Below are positions 33,282 to 43,210 of a stretch of DNA of 64,000 nt, piece by piece. Every line of letters starts with the position of its first letter. Positions within the stretch are counted from its first letter, which is position 1. A model generated the notes under the pieces. That model was not told where the DNA came from. It saw only the letters and a program-made list of their open reading frames with translations, and searched no databases. Made by a program: the position numbers and the translations under genes. The stretch is from Enterococcus raffinosus. GTDB taxonomy: Bacteria > Bacillota > Bacilli > Lactobacillales > Enterococcaceae. The stretch spans positions 1-64,000 of the forward strand of contig NZ_JAHLOS010000019.1 of assembly GCF_018917525.1 (NCBI RefSeq), written 5' to 3'.

Positions 33282-33509
33282 ATGAATAAAGAAGCGATTA
33301 TTGTTGGAGAAAGCTATGAATGTCGTAAGACTGATTTTGCTCGGCCGATCATTGGAGAGGTGATCCGTAAAGATACTAACGGCTGCATCGTGAATGTTGA
33401 ACGCTTTTACGGATTAGATGCAGATAAGATCGATCAAGTAAATGGACAAGTAGTAATTAAATACAGTGAAGTAGCAGGGATTGTTTCCAAAGAGTGTTTC
33501 TTTAGTTAA
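33282..33509 (+). CDS. Small DUF2187-like protein
   Basis: 75 residues, soluble, with a predicted small beta barrel: ESYECRKTDFARPIIGEVIR then IVNVERFYGLDAD and QVVIKYSEVAGIVSKE. The CRKTDF...G.V pattern is like DUF2187/KOW-type small proteins of Firmicutes. A GAGGTGG ribosome site precedes the ATG. Function unknown. Followed by a terminator, so monocistronic. Confidence 0.6.
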   Translation: MNKEAIIVGESYECRKTDFARPIIGEVIRKDTNGCIVNVERFYGLDADKIDQVNGQVVIKYSEVAGIVSKECFFS

Positions 33510-33523
33510 CGGACCGTCCTGTT

Positions 33524-33563
33524 TAAAAAATCACTCCGAGAATATCTCTGAGTGATTTTTTTG
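33524..33563 (+). terminator. Intrinsic terminator
   Basis: AAAATCACTC-CG-AGA pairs with TCT-CT-GAGTGATTTT, then a T-run. Confidence 0.85.
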
Positions 33564-33686
33564 TATCAATTTTTCAGGTAAATCAGATTTACAATTATTG
33601 AATAACATAGCCATATTTTTTAGTTTTTTTCAAAAAAATAGTTTTTGCTTATTAATTAAGAACTTAATGATTGGAATATGCACTTA

Positions 33687-33717
33687 AAATCCCATGGAAG
33701 GCTATTCCATGGGATTT
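33687..33717 (-). terminator. Intrinsic terminator of acnA-icd
   Basis: AAATCCCATGGAA (33687-33699) pairs perfectly with TTCCATGGGATTT (33705-33717); it follows the icd stop on the minus strand. Confidence 0.85.
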
Positions 33718-33722
33718 ACTAG

Positions 33723-34958
33723 CTAATTAGTTTTTTCAATTGTTTTGATTAGATACTCAGCAAACTCTGAGGTAGATAACTCTTCGATATCAATCATCTG
33801 CGCGAAATCGTGTGTCATCTGATTGTTCAGCAACGCTTTTTCAATGGCAGCCATAATTTTTTCGCTGGCCTCAAACCAGCCAAGATGATCCAACATCATT
33901 GATGCGGAGAGTAGTAATGAACAAGGATTAGCCCAGCCTTTACCAGCAATATCAGGTGCTGTTCCATGGGTAGCCTCAAAAATTGCATGTCCTGTTTTGT
34001 AATTGATATTTGCGCCTGGAGAAATGCCGATCCCGCCAACTTGTGCAGCTAATGCATCAGAAATATAATCACCATTCAGGTTAGTTGTTGCCACTACTTG
34101 GTATTTTTCTGGATACAGCAGAATTTGTTGCAGGAAGTTATCCGCAATAACGTCATCCACAATAATTTTCCCTGCATTTTTGGCTTTTTCTAATGCTTCA
34201 TTCGCTTTTTCAGTACTGTATTCAGAAGCGATTTCTTTATACTGATTCATCGTAAAAGCTTGAGGATAGTTCTTTTCAATTAAATCATAACCCCAATTTT
34301 TAAAACCGCCTTCAGTAAATTTCATAATATTTCCCTTATGGACAAGCGTCACCCGTTTTTTCCCTTGCTCGATGGCGTAATCTAGAGTAGCCGCAATTAA
34401 ACGCTCACTGCCTTCTTGAGAGATAGGTTTAATCCCTAACGAACTGGTGTCTGGGAACCGGACTTTAGTAACGGCTAATTGTTCTGTTAAAAAGTCTAAA
34501 AGCTGTTTGACCTCGGCAGAATTATTAGCAAACTCAATTCCAGCATAAACGTCCTCAGTATTTTCTCGAAAGATCGTCATATCCGTTTTTTCAGGTTCTT
34601 TCAAAGGTGAAGGAACTCCACTAAAATAGCGGACAGGTCTTACACAAGCGTATAGATCTAATTCTTGACGCAAGGTTACATTTAGAGAACGGAATCCTTC
34701 CCCGATTGGTGTTGTCAGCGGTCCTTTGATAGCAATTTTATGTTGTTTGATTGCCTCTAATGTTTCGTCGGGAAGCCAGGTACCTGTTTGGTTAAACGCT
34801 TTTTCACCCGCAAGAATCTCAAGCCATTCAATTTTTCGATCATTTGAATAAGCAGAAAAAACGGCCGCATCAACAACCTTTTTTGTCGCCTGCCAAATTT
34901 CTGGTCCGATACCATCACCCTCGATATAAGGAATAATTGGAGTCAAAGTGTTCGTCAT
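33723..34958 (-). CDS. icd: Isocitrate dehydrogenase (NADP-type)
   Basis: 411 residues. Oxidative decarboxylation of isocitrate to 2-oxoglutarate. Motifs: [12 protein letters not shown] at the N-terminus, the phosphorylation-loop region [49 protein letters not shown] and the metal-binding [33 protein letters not shown] follows. Its start touches the aconitase stop (TAATG overlap), so the two are co-translated. Together with citrate synthase it supplies 2-oxoglutarate for glutamate synthesis. Confidence 0.95.
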   Translation of the reverse strand: MTNTLTPIIPYIEGDGIGPEIWQATKKVVDAAVFSAYSNDRKIEWLEILAGEKAFNQTGTWLPDETLEAIKQHKIAIKGPLTTPIGEGFRSLNVTLRQELDLYACVRPVRYFSGVPSPLKEPEKTDMTIFRENTEDVYAGIEFANNSAEVKQLLDFLTEQLAVTKVRFPDTSSLGIKPISQEGSERLIAATLDYAIEQGKKRVTLVHKGNIMKFTEGGFKNWGYDLIEKNYPQAFTMNQYKEIASEYSTEKANEALEKAKNAGKIIVDDVIADNFLQQILLYPEKYQVVATTNLNGDYISDALAAQVGGIGISPGANINYKTGHAIFEATHGTAPDIAGKGWANPCSLLLSASMMLDHLGWFEASEKIMAAIEKALLNNQMTHDFAQMIDIEELSTSEFAEYLIKTIEKTN

Positions 34959-37609
34959 TATGCCTGCTCCTTTTGCATTTTTTTGTTAATCACTAGCGGT
35001 AAAATTCCTTGATTCTTCCAATAAGCAATATCAGCTTCGGAATCAAAGCGTAATTTTGCATGGAAGTGGATATCCTTTTCGCCACTGGCAGTCACATCAA
35101 TGATTTGATTGATTGCCGGTTCCGTTGGAAAATCGAAGCTGTAGCTTTCCAAGCCAGTCAAACCAAGCGATTCAGCGGTTTCTCCAGGAAGGTATTCAAA
35201 AGGAATAACCCCCATCATCACCAAGTTACTGCGATGGATTCGTTCATAGCTTTCTGCTAAAACTGCTTTGACACCTAAAAGGTTCGTTCCTTTAGCAGCC
35301 CAGTCTCGAGACGATCCCATACCGTAATCTTTTCCCGCAAGAATCAATGTACCAATTTGCTCTTTTTGGTATTGCATTGCTGCATCGTAAATGGATAGCT
35401 CTTCACCAGTTGTCGCCAGTTTTGTGTACCCACCAGTTGTTTCCGGAGTTAATTGGTTTTGAATTCGAATGTTTCCAAAGGTTCCCCGCATCATTACTTC
35501 GTGGTTGCCTCGTCTGGAACCAAAGGAATTGAAATCTTTATACGCTAAGCCGCGATCTTTCAAGTATTTACCAGCAGGAGATTGAAGGCCGATATTTCCG
35601 GCAGGAGAAATATGGTCAGTTGTTACCGTGTCTCCAAATTTGGCTAAGATGCGTAAATTGTTTAATGGATTTGTCTCATTTGATCCTTGTCCAAGAGTTG
35701 TAAAGAACGGTGGATTGGCAATGTATGTTGATGCATCGTCCCACTCGTAACAATCACCCTCTGAGGTTTCGATCTGATTCCAGCGTTCATTAGATTGATA
35801 GACATTTTTATACGCTTCGCGGAAATCATCTGGATTCAAGAAATCATTTATATAAGTACTCACTTCTTCTTGTGTAGGCCATAAATCTTTTAAATAAATG
35901 TCCTTACCAGCAACTGTAGCCAATGCTTCTTTTGTTAGATCCTTTTTAATCGTGCCGGCTAGAGCGTAGGCGATCACTAAAGGAGGAGAGGCTAAGTAAT
36001 TTGCTTTAATTAGCGGATGAATCCGACCTTCAAAATTTCTGTTCCCTGATAAGACAGCCGAAACAACTAATTCACTATCTTTTAAGGTAGTTTCAATCTC
36101 CTCTGCTAAAGGACCAGAATTTCCGATACAGGTTGTACACCCGTAACCAACGATATCAAATCCTAATTCAGCCAAAGGCTCTAACAAGTTGCCTTTTTCT
36201 AAATACTGGGTCACGATTTTTGAGCCAGGAGCTAACGAAGTTTTAATTGTTTCTGGAACCTTCATCCCAAGGGATACAGCCTTTTTAGCCAGTAAGCCAG
36301 CAGCTACCATGACAGAAGGATTACTCGTATTGGTACAGCTAGTGATTGCAGCTAACGTTAAATCCCCAGTTTCAATTGTATTAGTTGTTCCTTGGATGGC
36401 TACCTTTCGATCCACTTCCTCAGAATTCAGACCAAACCCTTTAGGACCACTTGGATTAGTCAAGGAAGTTTGGAAGTTTTCTGCCACTTCTGCCAATTGA
36501 ATCCGGTCTTGCGGACGTTTTGGACCTGCAACGGAAGATTGAACAATTGATAGATCTAATTGAATCACACGTGTATAGATAGGTGTTTCAGAGCCATCGT
36601 AAAAGAGTTTATTTAGCTTCGCGTAGGCTTCAACTAATTCGACCTGTTTTTCAGAACGACCAGTTAAACGTAGATAGTTCAATGTTTCTTCGTCGATTGG
36701 GCAGAAGCCACAGGTTGCACCGTATTCAGGTGCCATATTAGCGATTGTTGCACGGTCAGAAAGGCTTAAAGTCTTGTAGCCAGTTCCGAAATATTCAACA
36801 AACTTACCAACAACTTTTTCATTACGTAAAAGTTCAGTTAGGTAAAGAGCTAAATCTGTTGCAGTTGCTCCTGGACTCAATGTTCCAGTTAGCTCTACAC
36901 CGATTACTTCAGGTGTTGGGAAATAGGAGGCTTCTCCTAAGATTGCAGCTTCCGCTTCGATACCGCCGACACCCCAACCAAGTACGCCTAGACCGTTGAT
37001 CATCGTTGTATGAGAATCTGTTCCTTCTAATGAGTCAGGGAAAAGCAGATTTTCATCGTTCTTCAAAATGACATCAGATAAATACTCTAGATTGACCTGA
37101 TGAATGATCCCTGTCTCAGGAGGGACAACTTCGAAGTTGTCAAAGGCTTGCTGTGCCCATTTTAAAAATTGATAGCGTTCGTGATTTCGTTCGAATTCTT
37201 TCTCTGTATTGTAAGCCAAGCTTTCAGAGGTACCAGCACAATCGACCTGAACGGAATGATCCACTACTAAAGTTACTGGAATCTCTGGGTTAATGAGTTT
37301 TGGATCACCGCCTAGCTTTACAACAGCATCGCGCATTGCAGCAAGATCGACGACTGCGGGTACACCTGTAAAGTCTTGTAGAACAACTCTTGACGGTCTA
37401 AATGGAACCACACCTGACGGTTGTTTTGCGTTAAATGCAATTAAACTTTCTAAATCCGAAAGCTCCTGATGACGGGCTAAGCTTTCTAATAGTACTCGAA
37501 TGCTGAATGGATAATCAGCGATATTTTTTTGATACGAATCAACAATTGATGAAAGATCGAAGTATGTATAATGTTCGTTATTGATTAAAAGTTCTTTTCT
37601 CCAATTCAA
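34958..37609 (-). CDS. acnA: Aconitate hydratase
   Basis: 883 residues, the length of AcnA/IRP-type aconitases. The three 4Fe-4S cysteines are in [11 protein letters not shown] and [33 protein letters not shown] and the C-terminal swivel motif [13 protein letters not shown] are present. Interconverts citrate and isocitrate. First gene of a two-gene operon with icd, transcribed away from citrate synthase. A minus-strand TATAAT lies about 45 bases before the start, after AGGAGG. Confidence 0.97.
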   Translation of the reverse strand: MNWRKELLINNEHYTYFDLSSIVDSYQKNIADYPFSIRVLLESLARHQELSDLESLIAFNAKQPSGVVPFRPSRVVLQDFTGVPAVVDLAAMRDAVVKLGGDPKLINPEIPVTLVVDHSVQVDCAGTSESLAYNTEKEFERNHERYQFLKWAQQAFDNFEVVPPETGIIHQVNLEYLSDVILKNDENLLFPDSLEGTDSHTTMINGLGVLGWGVGGIEAEAAILGEASYFPTPEVIGVELTGTLSPGATATDLALYLTELLRNEKVVGKFVEYFGTGYKTLSLSDRATIANMAPEYGATCGFCPIDEETLNYLRLTGRSEKQVELVEAYAKLNKLFYDGSETPIYTRVIQLDLSIVQSSVAGPKRPQDRIQLAEVAENFQTSLTNPSGPKGFGLNSEEVDRKVAIQGTTNTIETGDLTLAAITSCTNTSNPSVMVAAGLLAKKAVSLGMKVPETIKTSLAPGSKIVTQYLEKGNLLEPLAELGFDIVGYGCTTCIGNSGPLAEEIETTLKDSELVVSAVLSGNRNFEGRIHPLIKANYLASPPLVIAYALAGTIKKDLTKEALATVAGKDIYLKDLWPTQEEVSTYINDFLNPDDFREAYKNVYQSNERWNQIETSEGDCYEWDDASTYIANPPFFTTLGQGSNETNPLNNLRILAKFGDTVTTDHISPAGNIGLQSPAGKYLKDRGLAYKDFNSFGSRRGNHEVMMRGTFGNIRIQNQLTPETTGGYTKLATTGEELSIYDAAMQYQKEQIGTLILAGKDYGMGSSRDWAAKGTNLLGVKAVLAESYERIHRSNLVMMGVIPFEYLPGETAESLGLTGLESYSFDFPTEPAINQIIDVTASGEKDIHFHAKLRFDSEADIAYWKNQGILPLVINKKMQKEQA

Positions 37610-37775
37610 TCCAAAATCCCTCCTAAGTACGTTATCGTTTAAAATCAGATGGGTTTATTATACGAATAAAGAAAAAGAAAGTAAATGAAATTATTAAAAG
37701 TATTTCATTTTACGCCAATGGTGTTATAATGTTTCTTAACCCGATTGTTAAATTAAATAAGGTTAGGAGGACATA

Positions 37776-39122
37776 ATGATGTTAGATTTGAACCAAATGG
37801 CTGATGTATGCCGAAAAGAGGACTATTTAGATGCTTCTTTATATAAGAAACATAACGTGAAAAGAGGTTTGCGTGATCTAGATGGTAAAGGAGTTTTAGC
37901 TGGTTTAACCAATATCTCCACGATTCATCCGCAAATTATGGACGGTGATAAGATTGTTTCCAAGTATGGGGAATTACGTTATCGTGGAATTGATATCAAT
38001 GAATTAGTAAATGGCTTTGTTTCAGAAGAGCGTCTGGGCTTTGAAGAAGTGAGTTATTTGTTATTATTTGGGTCATTGCCAACCGAAGTTGAACTAGCGG
38101 AATTCAAAGCTTTAATCGGCAAAAGACGAACACTTCCTACCAACTTCGTCCGTGATGTTATTATGAAGGCGCCATCACATAATATCATGAATATGATTTC
38201 CAGAAGTGTTCTCACATTGGGATGTTACGATGATAAAACGGATGATATCAGTATTGAGAATGTTTTAGATCAAAGTTTATCATTGATTGCAACGTTTCCA
38301 ATGATTGCTGTCTATTCTTACCATGCTTACAATCACTACAGTAAGGGCGATAGCATGTATATCCATCGTCCGGATGAAAACTTGAGTACTGCAGAGGCTA
38401 TTTTGACAATGCTGCGTCCAGATAAAAAATATACCAGCCAAGAAGCCCAAACATTAGATATGGCGTTGGTGTTACATATGGAACACGGCGGAGGGAACAA
38501 CTCGACTTTTACAACTCGAGTCGTTACTTCTAGCGGCACAGATACTTATTCAACAATTGCAGCAGCATTAGGCTCATTAAAGGGACCAAAGCATGGTGGG
38601 GCCAATATTAAGGTGACCCAAATGATGGAAGATTTAAAAGAGAACGTAAATGATTGTGAAGATGAGAACGAAATTCGCGATTACTTAGAAAAGATTTTAA
38701 ATAAGGAAGCATTCGATAAACAAGGGCTAATTTACGGTATGGGCCATGCGATTTATGCGGAGTCCGATCCACGAGCTGAGATTTTCAAACGGTATGTTGA
38801 AAAATTAGCGGCAGAAAAGGGTTCTGAGGCCTCTGCCGAATTTAACTTGTATCGCAAAGTGGAGCGTCTGGCACCTGAGATTATTTCTGAACGACGTAAA
38901 GTTTATAAGGGAGTCAGTGCCAATATTGATTTCTTTAGTGGTTTTGTTTATCACATGTTAGATTTACCCCAAGAATTGTATACGCCGATGTTTGCGATCG
39001 CGCGAATCGTTGGCTGGTCAGCACACCGTATCGAAGAGCTGATTAATGTTCAAAAAATCATTCGGCCTGCTTATATGGAAGTTTCCGAAGACCGTGAATA
39101 TCAAAATATTACTAAGCGCTAA
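37776..39122 (+). CDS. citZ: Citrate synthase
   Basis: 448 residues, longer than Bacillus CitZ (about 370) because of an N-terminal extension of about 60 residues and an insertion near the active site. Catalytic histidines lie in LHMEHGGGNNSTFTTRV and GMGHAIYAESDPRAEIFK; GPKHGGANIKV is also typical. It is the long CitA/GltA-like eukaryotic-resembling sub-type seen in some anaerobes and lactic acid bacteria. Divergent from acnA-icd with a 166-base shared promoter region; TATAAT is seen near 37723. A terminator follows. Confidence 0.93.
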   Translation: MMLDLNQMADVCRKEDYLDASLYKKHNVKRGLRDLDGKGVLAGLTNISTIHPQIMDGDKIVSKYGELRYRGIDINELVNGFVSEERLGFEEVSYLLLFGSLPTEVELAEFKALIGKRRTLPTNFVRDVIMKAPSHNIMNMISRSVLTLGCYDDKTDDISIENVLDQSLSLIATFPMIAVYSYHAYNHYSKGDSMYIHRPDENLSTAEAILTMLRPDKKYTSQEAQTLDMALVLHMEHGGGNNSTFTTRVVTSSGTDTYSTIAAALGSLKGPKHGGANIKVTQMMEDLKENVNDCEDENEIRDYLEKILNKEAFDKQGLIYGMGHAIYAESDPRAEIFKRYVEKLAAEKGSEASAEFNLYRKVERLAPEIISERRKVYKGVSANIDFFSGFVYHMLDLPQELYTPMFAIARIVGWSAHRIEELINVQKIIRPAYMEVSEDREYQNITKR

Positions 39123-39126
39123 AAAC

Positions 39127-39158
39127 ATCCGTCAGAATCTTCTTCTGGCGGATATTTT
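39127..39158. terminator. Bidirectional intrinsic terminator
   Basis: ATCCGTCAGAA (39127-39137) pairs with TTCTGGCGGAT (39143-39153) with one G-T pair, between convergent genes. Confidence 0.8.
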
Positions 39159-39947
39159 CTATTCTGTAATCAATCCTAAGTCAACACAAGCTTTCCAAAT
39201 ACCATCGTCATTTACAGCAGTTGTCACATAAGCGGCTTTTTCCTTAAGAGCTGGTGCAGCATTTCCCATGGCAACGGGAAACCCTACAGCATCAAACATG
39301 GTGAAATCATTTTCTTCATCACCGAAGGCTAGTGCTTGTTTGGCCGTGATGTTCATTGAGTCACAGATTTTATGAATTCCTTCTGCCTTTGTCCCAGTTT
39401 TCAAATGGATATTAGCCGCAACAGGAGCGACCTTTTCTACGATAAGCGGGGAGTCTATCCCTAAGTTGAAATCTGTTTTTTCGCTCCAAGGAACGATCAA
39501 TTGGATGACATCTTTCGGGAGCGGATCTGTTTTTTTCAGCAAGGTCTTTTTAGAGGAAGGGTCTCCTATATATTGATTTGTCTCGAAGCAATACAATTCA
39601 TGAGGAGTTTCGATTAAACATTCTATATTCAGCTTTTCTAAATGATCTAAGAGCTCCGCTAATAGCGGTTGAGGGATTACATTTTGATGAATCATTGTTC
39701 CTTGGTAATGTACACAATTTCCATTGGATGAAATAATGCTGTCCACGCCTAAATTACGGGCCATATCAGCTAAAGTGCCATAATGCCGACCGGAAGCAAT
39801 CACGGGTTCGATCTGGCTTTCTTTTAATCTGCGTAAAGCCTGCTTTGCAGATTCGGGAATTCGTTCATCGAAGGACAATCCATGAGGTAAGTTGTTATCG
39901 GCCAGGGTACCATCAATATCAAAAAAAGCTACTCGATAATTTTTCAT
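39159..39947 (-). CDS. HAD superfamily Cof-type phosphatase
   Basis: 262 residues. Motif I FFDIDGTLADNN, motif II VIASGR, lysine in GTKAEGIH, and motif IV ALAFGDEENDFTMFDAVG followed by VAMGNAAPALKEKAAYVT define Cof/type IIB HAD phosphatases. These act on sugar phosphates or flavin intermediates; the substrate is unknown. Monocistronic, convergent with citrate synthase. Confidence 0.92.
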   Translation of the reverse strand: MKNYRVAFFDIDGTLADNNLPHGLSFDERIPESAKQALRRLKESQIEPVIASGRHYGTLADMARNLGVDSIISSNGNCVHYQGTMIHQNVIPQPLLAELLDHLEKLNIECLIETPHELYCFETNQYIGDPSSKKTLLKKTDPLPKDVIQLIVPWSEKTDFNLGIDSPLIVEKVAPVAANIHLKTGTKAEGIHKICDSMNITAKQALAFGDEENDFTMFDAVGFPVAMGNAAPALKEKAAYVTTAVNDDGIWKACVDLGLITE

Positions 39948-40108
39948 GCGAACACTCCTCGTAATATATTTCAGAGCTAGTAATTACTCTGTAAAAAATC
40001 GAAACTGAAACTTTAAATTTTTTCTTTTACAATTAGTATAAAAGAAAGTTAAAGAAACATCAGCTCAAATTTTTAATTAGCAAAGATTTAATGAAAGGAA
40101 TGTGGAAA

Positions 40109-40639
40109 ATGATTGTAATCATAACGGGAGCGACTCATACAGGTAAGACAGTTTTAGCACAAAGACTATTGGAGACCTATCATTATCCTTATTTGTCAAT
40201 TGATCATCTGAAGATGGGCTTGATCCGAAGTGGCGAAACAGAGTTAACGCCAGCGGATGATGAAGAACTTACACTCTATCTATGGAACATTTTAAAAGAG
40301 GTCATTAAAACAGCGATTGAAAATGAACAAAATTTAATTATTGAAGGGATATATGTTCCCTTTAATTGGAAACAATCTTTTTCTAAAGAATACTTGGATC
40401 AGATCAGTTATTACTGTTTGATTATGACGAAAAACTATATTGAGACTCATTTTTCTGATATTAAAAAGTATGCAAATACGATTGAAAAAAGACTGGATGA
40501 TTCGGATTTGACGATGGAGGATTTGATTAAAACCAACAGTGAAAATCTAACGATGTGCGAAAAATACGCCTGTAATTATTTATTGATTGATGAAACCTAT
40601 AATTTTGAGGAGGACTTACATGAGAGTGGAATCATATAA
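40109..40639 (+). CDS. P-loop kinase-like protein
   Basis: 176 residues from the ATG at 40109, with AAAGGA 9 bases upstream. Walker A IITGATHTGKTVLAQRL at the N-terminus, then YLSIDHLKMGLIRSG, the layout of small-molecule kinases such as 2-phosphoglycerate or shikimate/adenylate kinase-like proteins. NLIIEGIYVPFNW fits a Walker-B-like strand. Substrate unknown. It overlaps the transglutaminase-like gene by 20 bases, which implies coupled expression. Confidence 0.75.
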   Translation: MIVIITGATHTGKTVLAQRLLETYHYPYLSIDHLKMGLIRSGETELTPADDEELTLYLWNILKEVIKTAIENEQNLIIEGIYVPFNWKQSFSKEYLDQISYYCLIMTKNYIETHFSDIKKYANTIEKRLDDSDLTMEDLIKTNSENLTMCEKYACNYLLIDETYNFEEDLHESGII

Positions 40640-41222
40640 ACGTGAAGATTACCTACAGGATTTACCAGAGATATGCTTGTATGATCCTTTATTGAAAAAG
40701 TTGAGCCAGAAGCTCTTTTACAATACAAAGGATGAAATAGAAGCCATTCAAACAGCCTTTTTATATGTCAGAGATCAGATAGATCATTCGTGGGATATCC
40801 AAACAGATGAGGTAACCAAAACTTCTGTCGAGGTACTGAGGAACGGACACGGAATTTGTTATGCCAAGGCAAACCTACTAACGGGATTATTACGAGGTGC
40901 GGGCATTCCTACAGGTTATTGCTATCAAAAGTTGCGGCTTTTTGATGATGAAGAAAAGCGCTATTGTATTCATGCGTTAAATGCTGTTTATCTCGAGACA
41001 TTGGAAAAGTGGGTCAGGATTGATGCACGGGGAAATAAACCGGGAATCAATGCTCAATTTCTTTTGGATAGAGAACAATTAGCCTTCGAACCCAATACCA
41101 ATCTAGGTGAGCGAGATTACAATATGATTTTTACAAGACCAAATAGAAAAACTATGGTTCTTTTGGATAAAAGCAAAGATGCATTGAGAATGTACGGAAA
41201 TGAACTGCCGGATTCGCTTTAG
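40620..41222 (+). CDS. Transglutaminase-like cysteine protease-fold protein
   Basis: 200 residues from the ATG at 40620, with GAGGAGGA in front. The Cys-His-Asp triad of the transglutaminase core is seen in GHGICYAKANLLTGLLRG, YCIHALNAVYL and WVRIDARGNK. There is no signal peptide, so it acts in the cytoplasm. Relatives are annotated as transglutaminase domain proteins of unknown substrate. Co-transcribed with the P-loop kinase-like gene. Confidence 0.85.
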   Translation: MRVESYKREDYLQDLPEICLYDPLLKKLSQKLFYNTKDEIEAIQTAFLYVRDQIDHSWDIQTDEVTKTSVEVLRNGHGICYAKANLLTGLLRGAGIPTGYCYQKLRLFDDEEKRYCIHALNAVYLETLEKWVRIDARGNKPGINAQFLLDREQLAFEPNTNLGERDYNMIFTRPNRKTMVLLDKSKDALRMYGNELPDSL

Positions 41223-41243
41223 GGGAGTAGCTAAGGTGTTGTC

Positions 41244-41261
41244 TTTCCAATTGCTTGGAAA
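41244..41261. promoter_or_regulatory. Inverted repeat in the promoter of the LacI-family gene
   Basis: TTTCCAA-TTGC-TTGGAAA, directly before a probable -10 TACAAT at 41267-41272. Likely an operator; its half-site TTGGAAA is shared with the operon operators at 42331 and 42411, so autoregulation is possible. Confidence 0.5.
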
Positions 41262-41300
41262 TTCGCTACAATGATAAAAAAGACAGTTGGAGAAGACAAG

Positions 41301-42287
41301 ATGAAGAAGATTACAATTAAAGAAGTTGCTGAAGAAGCGGGCGTTTCGAAAACAACGATCTCGCGCTTTTTAAATAATAATTATGGCAATATGTCAAAGG
41401 AAACCAAAGAAAGAATCGCAGAAGTAATCGAACGCTTAAATTATCGGCCCAGCAAACAGGCCCAAGCGTTAAAATCAAAGCACAGCTATTTGATTGGAGT
41501 CGTAGTAGCGGATATTTCTAATATGTTTTCTTCATTACTTTTGAAGGGAATTGGAGAGGTTTTAGAAAAAAGCGGGTATCAAATGATTATCATGGATGCG
41601 GCAAACTCAATCACTCAAGAAAAAGAACTATTGGAAAAGTTGTTAGATCAAAGTGTTGAAGGAATTATTTTACAGCCTTCTTCAAGACAATCGGCAAATT
41701 ATACATTTATTTCAGAGCGAAATATTCCACTGTTATTGGTGGATAGGCAAACCGATCCAGTGCAATGGACCTCTGTGTTGACCAATAATCGTGCTGCGAC
41801 AAGAGAGGTATTGGAAAAAGCGTTGGCAAAGGGCTATGAACAGGTAGTTGTCATCAGTGAACCAATTAAAGACGTTAGCACTCGACAATTACGCTATGAA
41901 ACAGTCGATCAAGTGGTAAAGGAAGCAGGAAAGCAATGCCAACTGATCGAAATTAGTCAGGAAGAGCAAATCAGTAACAGGTTATCAGCTATTCTTGAAG
42001 AGGATTTACAGACTTTGCTGTTTGCTTCCAACGGTCGAATGCTGATGGATGTCTTGACGTGGCTGATTCACCAAGAAATCGCCATTCCAGAAAAAGTAGG
42101 TGTGACTGGATTCGACGACTGGAATTTAACAGAACTTGTCGGTCCTGGAATCACCAGTGTGGAACAGCCTTCAAAAAAGATTGGTGAAGTTGTAGCCAAT
42201 CAATTACTGCAAAAAATGACGATGAAATTGGAAGAGGTTCAAGAAATAATCGTACCTTCAACTGTTCGTTGGCGGAAGTCAGTATAA
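41301..42287 (+). CDS. LacI family regulator of the KDG/hexulose-phosphate operon
   Basis: 328 residues from the ATG at 41301, with GGAGAAG 7 bases upstream. N-terminal HTH ITIKEVAEEAGVSKTTISRF and hinge RPSKQAQALKSK; then a sugar-binding domain (LIGVVVADISNMFSSLLLKG, VGVTGFDDWNLTELVGPG, TSVEQPSKKIGEVV). It resembles KdgR-type LacI regulators. It lies directly ahead of the seven-gene operon starting at 42473, whose promoter carries AAACCGGTT palindromes of the form LacI proteins bind. Repression relieved by a pathway sugar acid is inferred. Confidence 0.9.
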   Translation: MKKITIKEVAEEAGVSKTTISRFLNNNYGNMSKETKERIAEVIERLNYRPSKQAQALKSKHSYLIGVVVADISNMFSSLLLKGIGEVLEKSGYQMIIMDAANSITQEKELLEKLLDQSVEGIILQPSSRQSANYTFISERNIPLLLVDRQTDPVQWTSVLTNNRAATREVLEKALAKGYEQVVVISEPIKDVSTRQLRYETVDQVVKEAGKQCQLIEISQEEQISNRLSAILEEDLQTLLFASNGRMLMDVLTWLIHQEIAIPEKVGVTGFDDWNLTELVGPGITSVEQPSKKIGEVVANQLLQKMTMKLEEVQEIIVPSTVRWRKSV

Positions 42288-42318
42288 TCGGAGTTATTTT
42301 ATAAAATGAATTTTAACA

Positions 42319-42364
42319 AATAAGCCTTGTTTGGAAACCGGTTACCAAACAAGGCTTATTTATT
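42319..42364 (+). terminator. Terminator of the LacI-family gene containing an operator-like core
   Basis: AATAAGCCTTGTTTGG (42319-42334) pairs perfectly with CCAAACAAGGCTTATT (42345-42360), followed by a T-rich tract. The 10-base loop AAACCGGTTA is itself the core of the operators found at 42415 and 42441. Confidence 0.8.
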
Positions 42365-42400
42365 TTGCAGTAAGGCAGATGTTTTTTAATTTTGAAATCG

Positions 42401-42429
42401 TTGACATTCTTTGGAAACCGGTTTACTAT
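42401..42429 (+). promoter_or_regulatory. Promoter of the KDG/hexulose-phosphate operon
   Basis: Consensus TTGACA (42401-42406) and TACTAT (42424-42429) are 17 bp apart. An operator palindrome fills the spacer. Confidence 0.85.
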
Positions 42430-42451
42430 ACAAATATAGAAACCGGTTAAC
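42412..42451. promoter_or_regulatory. Two LacI-type operators over the operon promoter
   Basis: TGGAAACCGGTTTA centred at 42419.5 lies between -35 and -10. GAAACCGGTTAAC centred at 42444.5 lies just past the start point. The centres are 25 bp apart, and a third core is 80 bp upstream in the terminator loop at 42335-42344. The central CpG palindrome is typical of LacI-family sites. Confidence 0.85.
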
Positions 42452-42472
42452 TAATTGAAAGGACGCGATTTT

Positions 42473-43210
42473 ATGAGAGATAAAAAGCTTGTACTTAATT
42501 TTTTAGTTTATGCAGATAGAGTAGCTAATGGTGCTTTGCAAAGCGATTTATTACAGGAAATATCTGATTTAGGTTTTACCCAAGTTGAAATTCGGAGAGA
42601 GTACTTTAAAGATATTCAAAAAGAGATACCTGTTATCCAATCAGAGGCAGAACGATTGGAATTGAAGTTGTTTTACAGTGTTCCTGACGAGGTCTATGTG
42701 AATGGGGAAATCAATCCTAAGTTACAACAATACTTAATTGAAGCTAAGCAAATGGGTGTCCAGCACATCAAATGGAATATTGGCGATTTTAATGGAGAAC
42801 TTCATGAAAATGAATTGAAAGCGCTTGTTGTTTCTAAGGTTGCTATCTCAATTGAAAATGATCAAACTCAAACTTCGGGAACGATTAGTGCTATCAATAC
42901 TTTTATGAAAGCTGTTAAGGTGGCTGGCTTACCGATTGGTTACGTATATGACCTTGGTAACTGGCGGTTTGTTGGCGAGGATGAAATAAAAGCCGCCGAA
43001 TTATTAAAAGACTATGTTCGCTACATTCATGTAAAGGATGTAGAAGTTGAAAAAGAACAACCACAAGCAATAGGACTTGATCATGGTGATATTGATTGGC
43101 GTAAAGTTTTACAAATACTACCTCAGGATGTACCAGTTGCAATCGAGTATCCTACAACCGCAAATGCTGAAATTTTAGAAGCCAAAGAATTATTGGAGAG
43201 TGAATTCTAA
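42473..43210 (+). CDS. Sugar phosphate isomerase/epimerase, TIM barrel
   Basis: 245 residues from the ATG at 42473; AAGGA lies about 10 bases upstream. AP-endonuclease-2/xylose-isomerase-like TIM barrel: FTQVEIRREYFKDI, IKWNIGDFNGE, VAISIENDQTQTSG, IGYVYDLGNWRF, YIHVKDVEVEK and VPVAIEYPTT supply the expected metal-binding Glu/Asp/His positions at strand ends. Relatives include UlaE-type pentulose 3-epimerases and hydroxypyruvate isomerases. First gene of the LacI-controlled operon. Exact substrate unknown. Confidence 0.82.
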   Translation: MRDKKLVLNFLVYADRVANGALQSDLLQEISDLGFTQVEIRREYFKDIQKEIPVIQSEAERLELKLFYSVPDEVYVNGEINPKLQQYLIEAKQMGVQHIKWNIGDFNGELHENELKALVVSKVAISIENDQTQTSGTISAINTFMKAVKVAGLPIGYVYDLGNWRFVGEDEIKAAELLKDYVRYIHVKDVEVEKEQPQAIGLDHGDIDWRKVLQILPQDVPVAIEYPTTANAEILEAKELLESEF

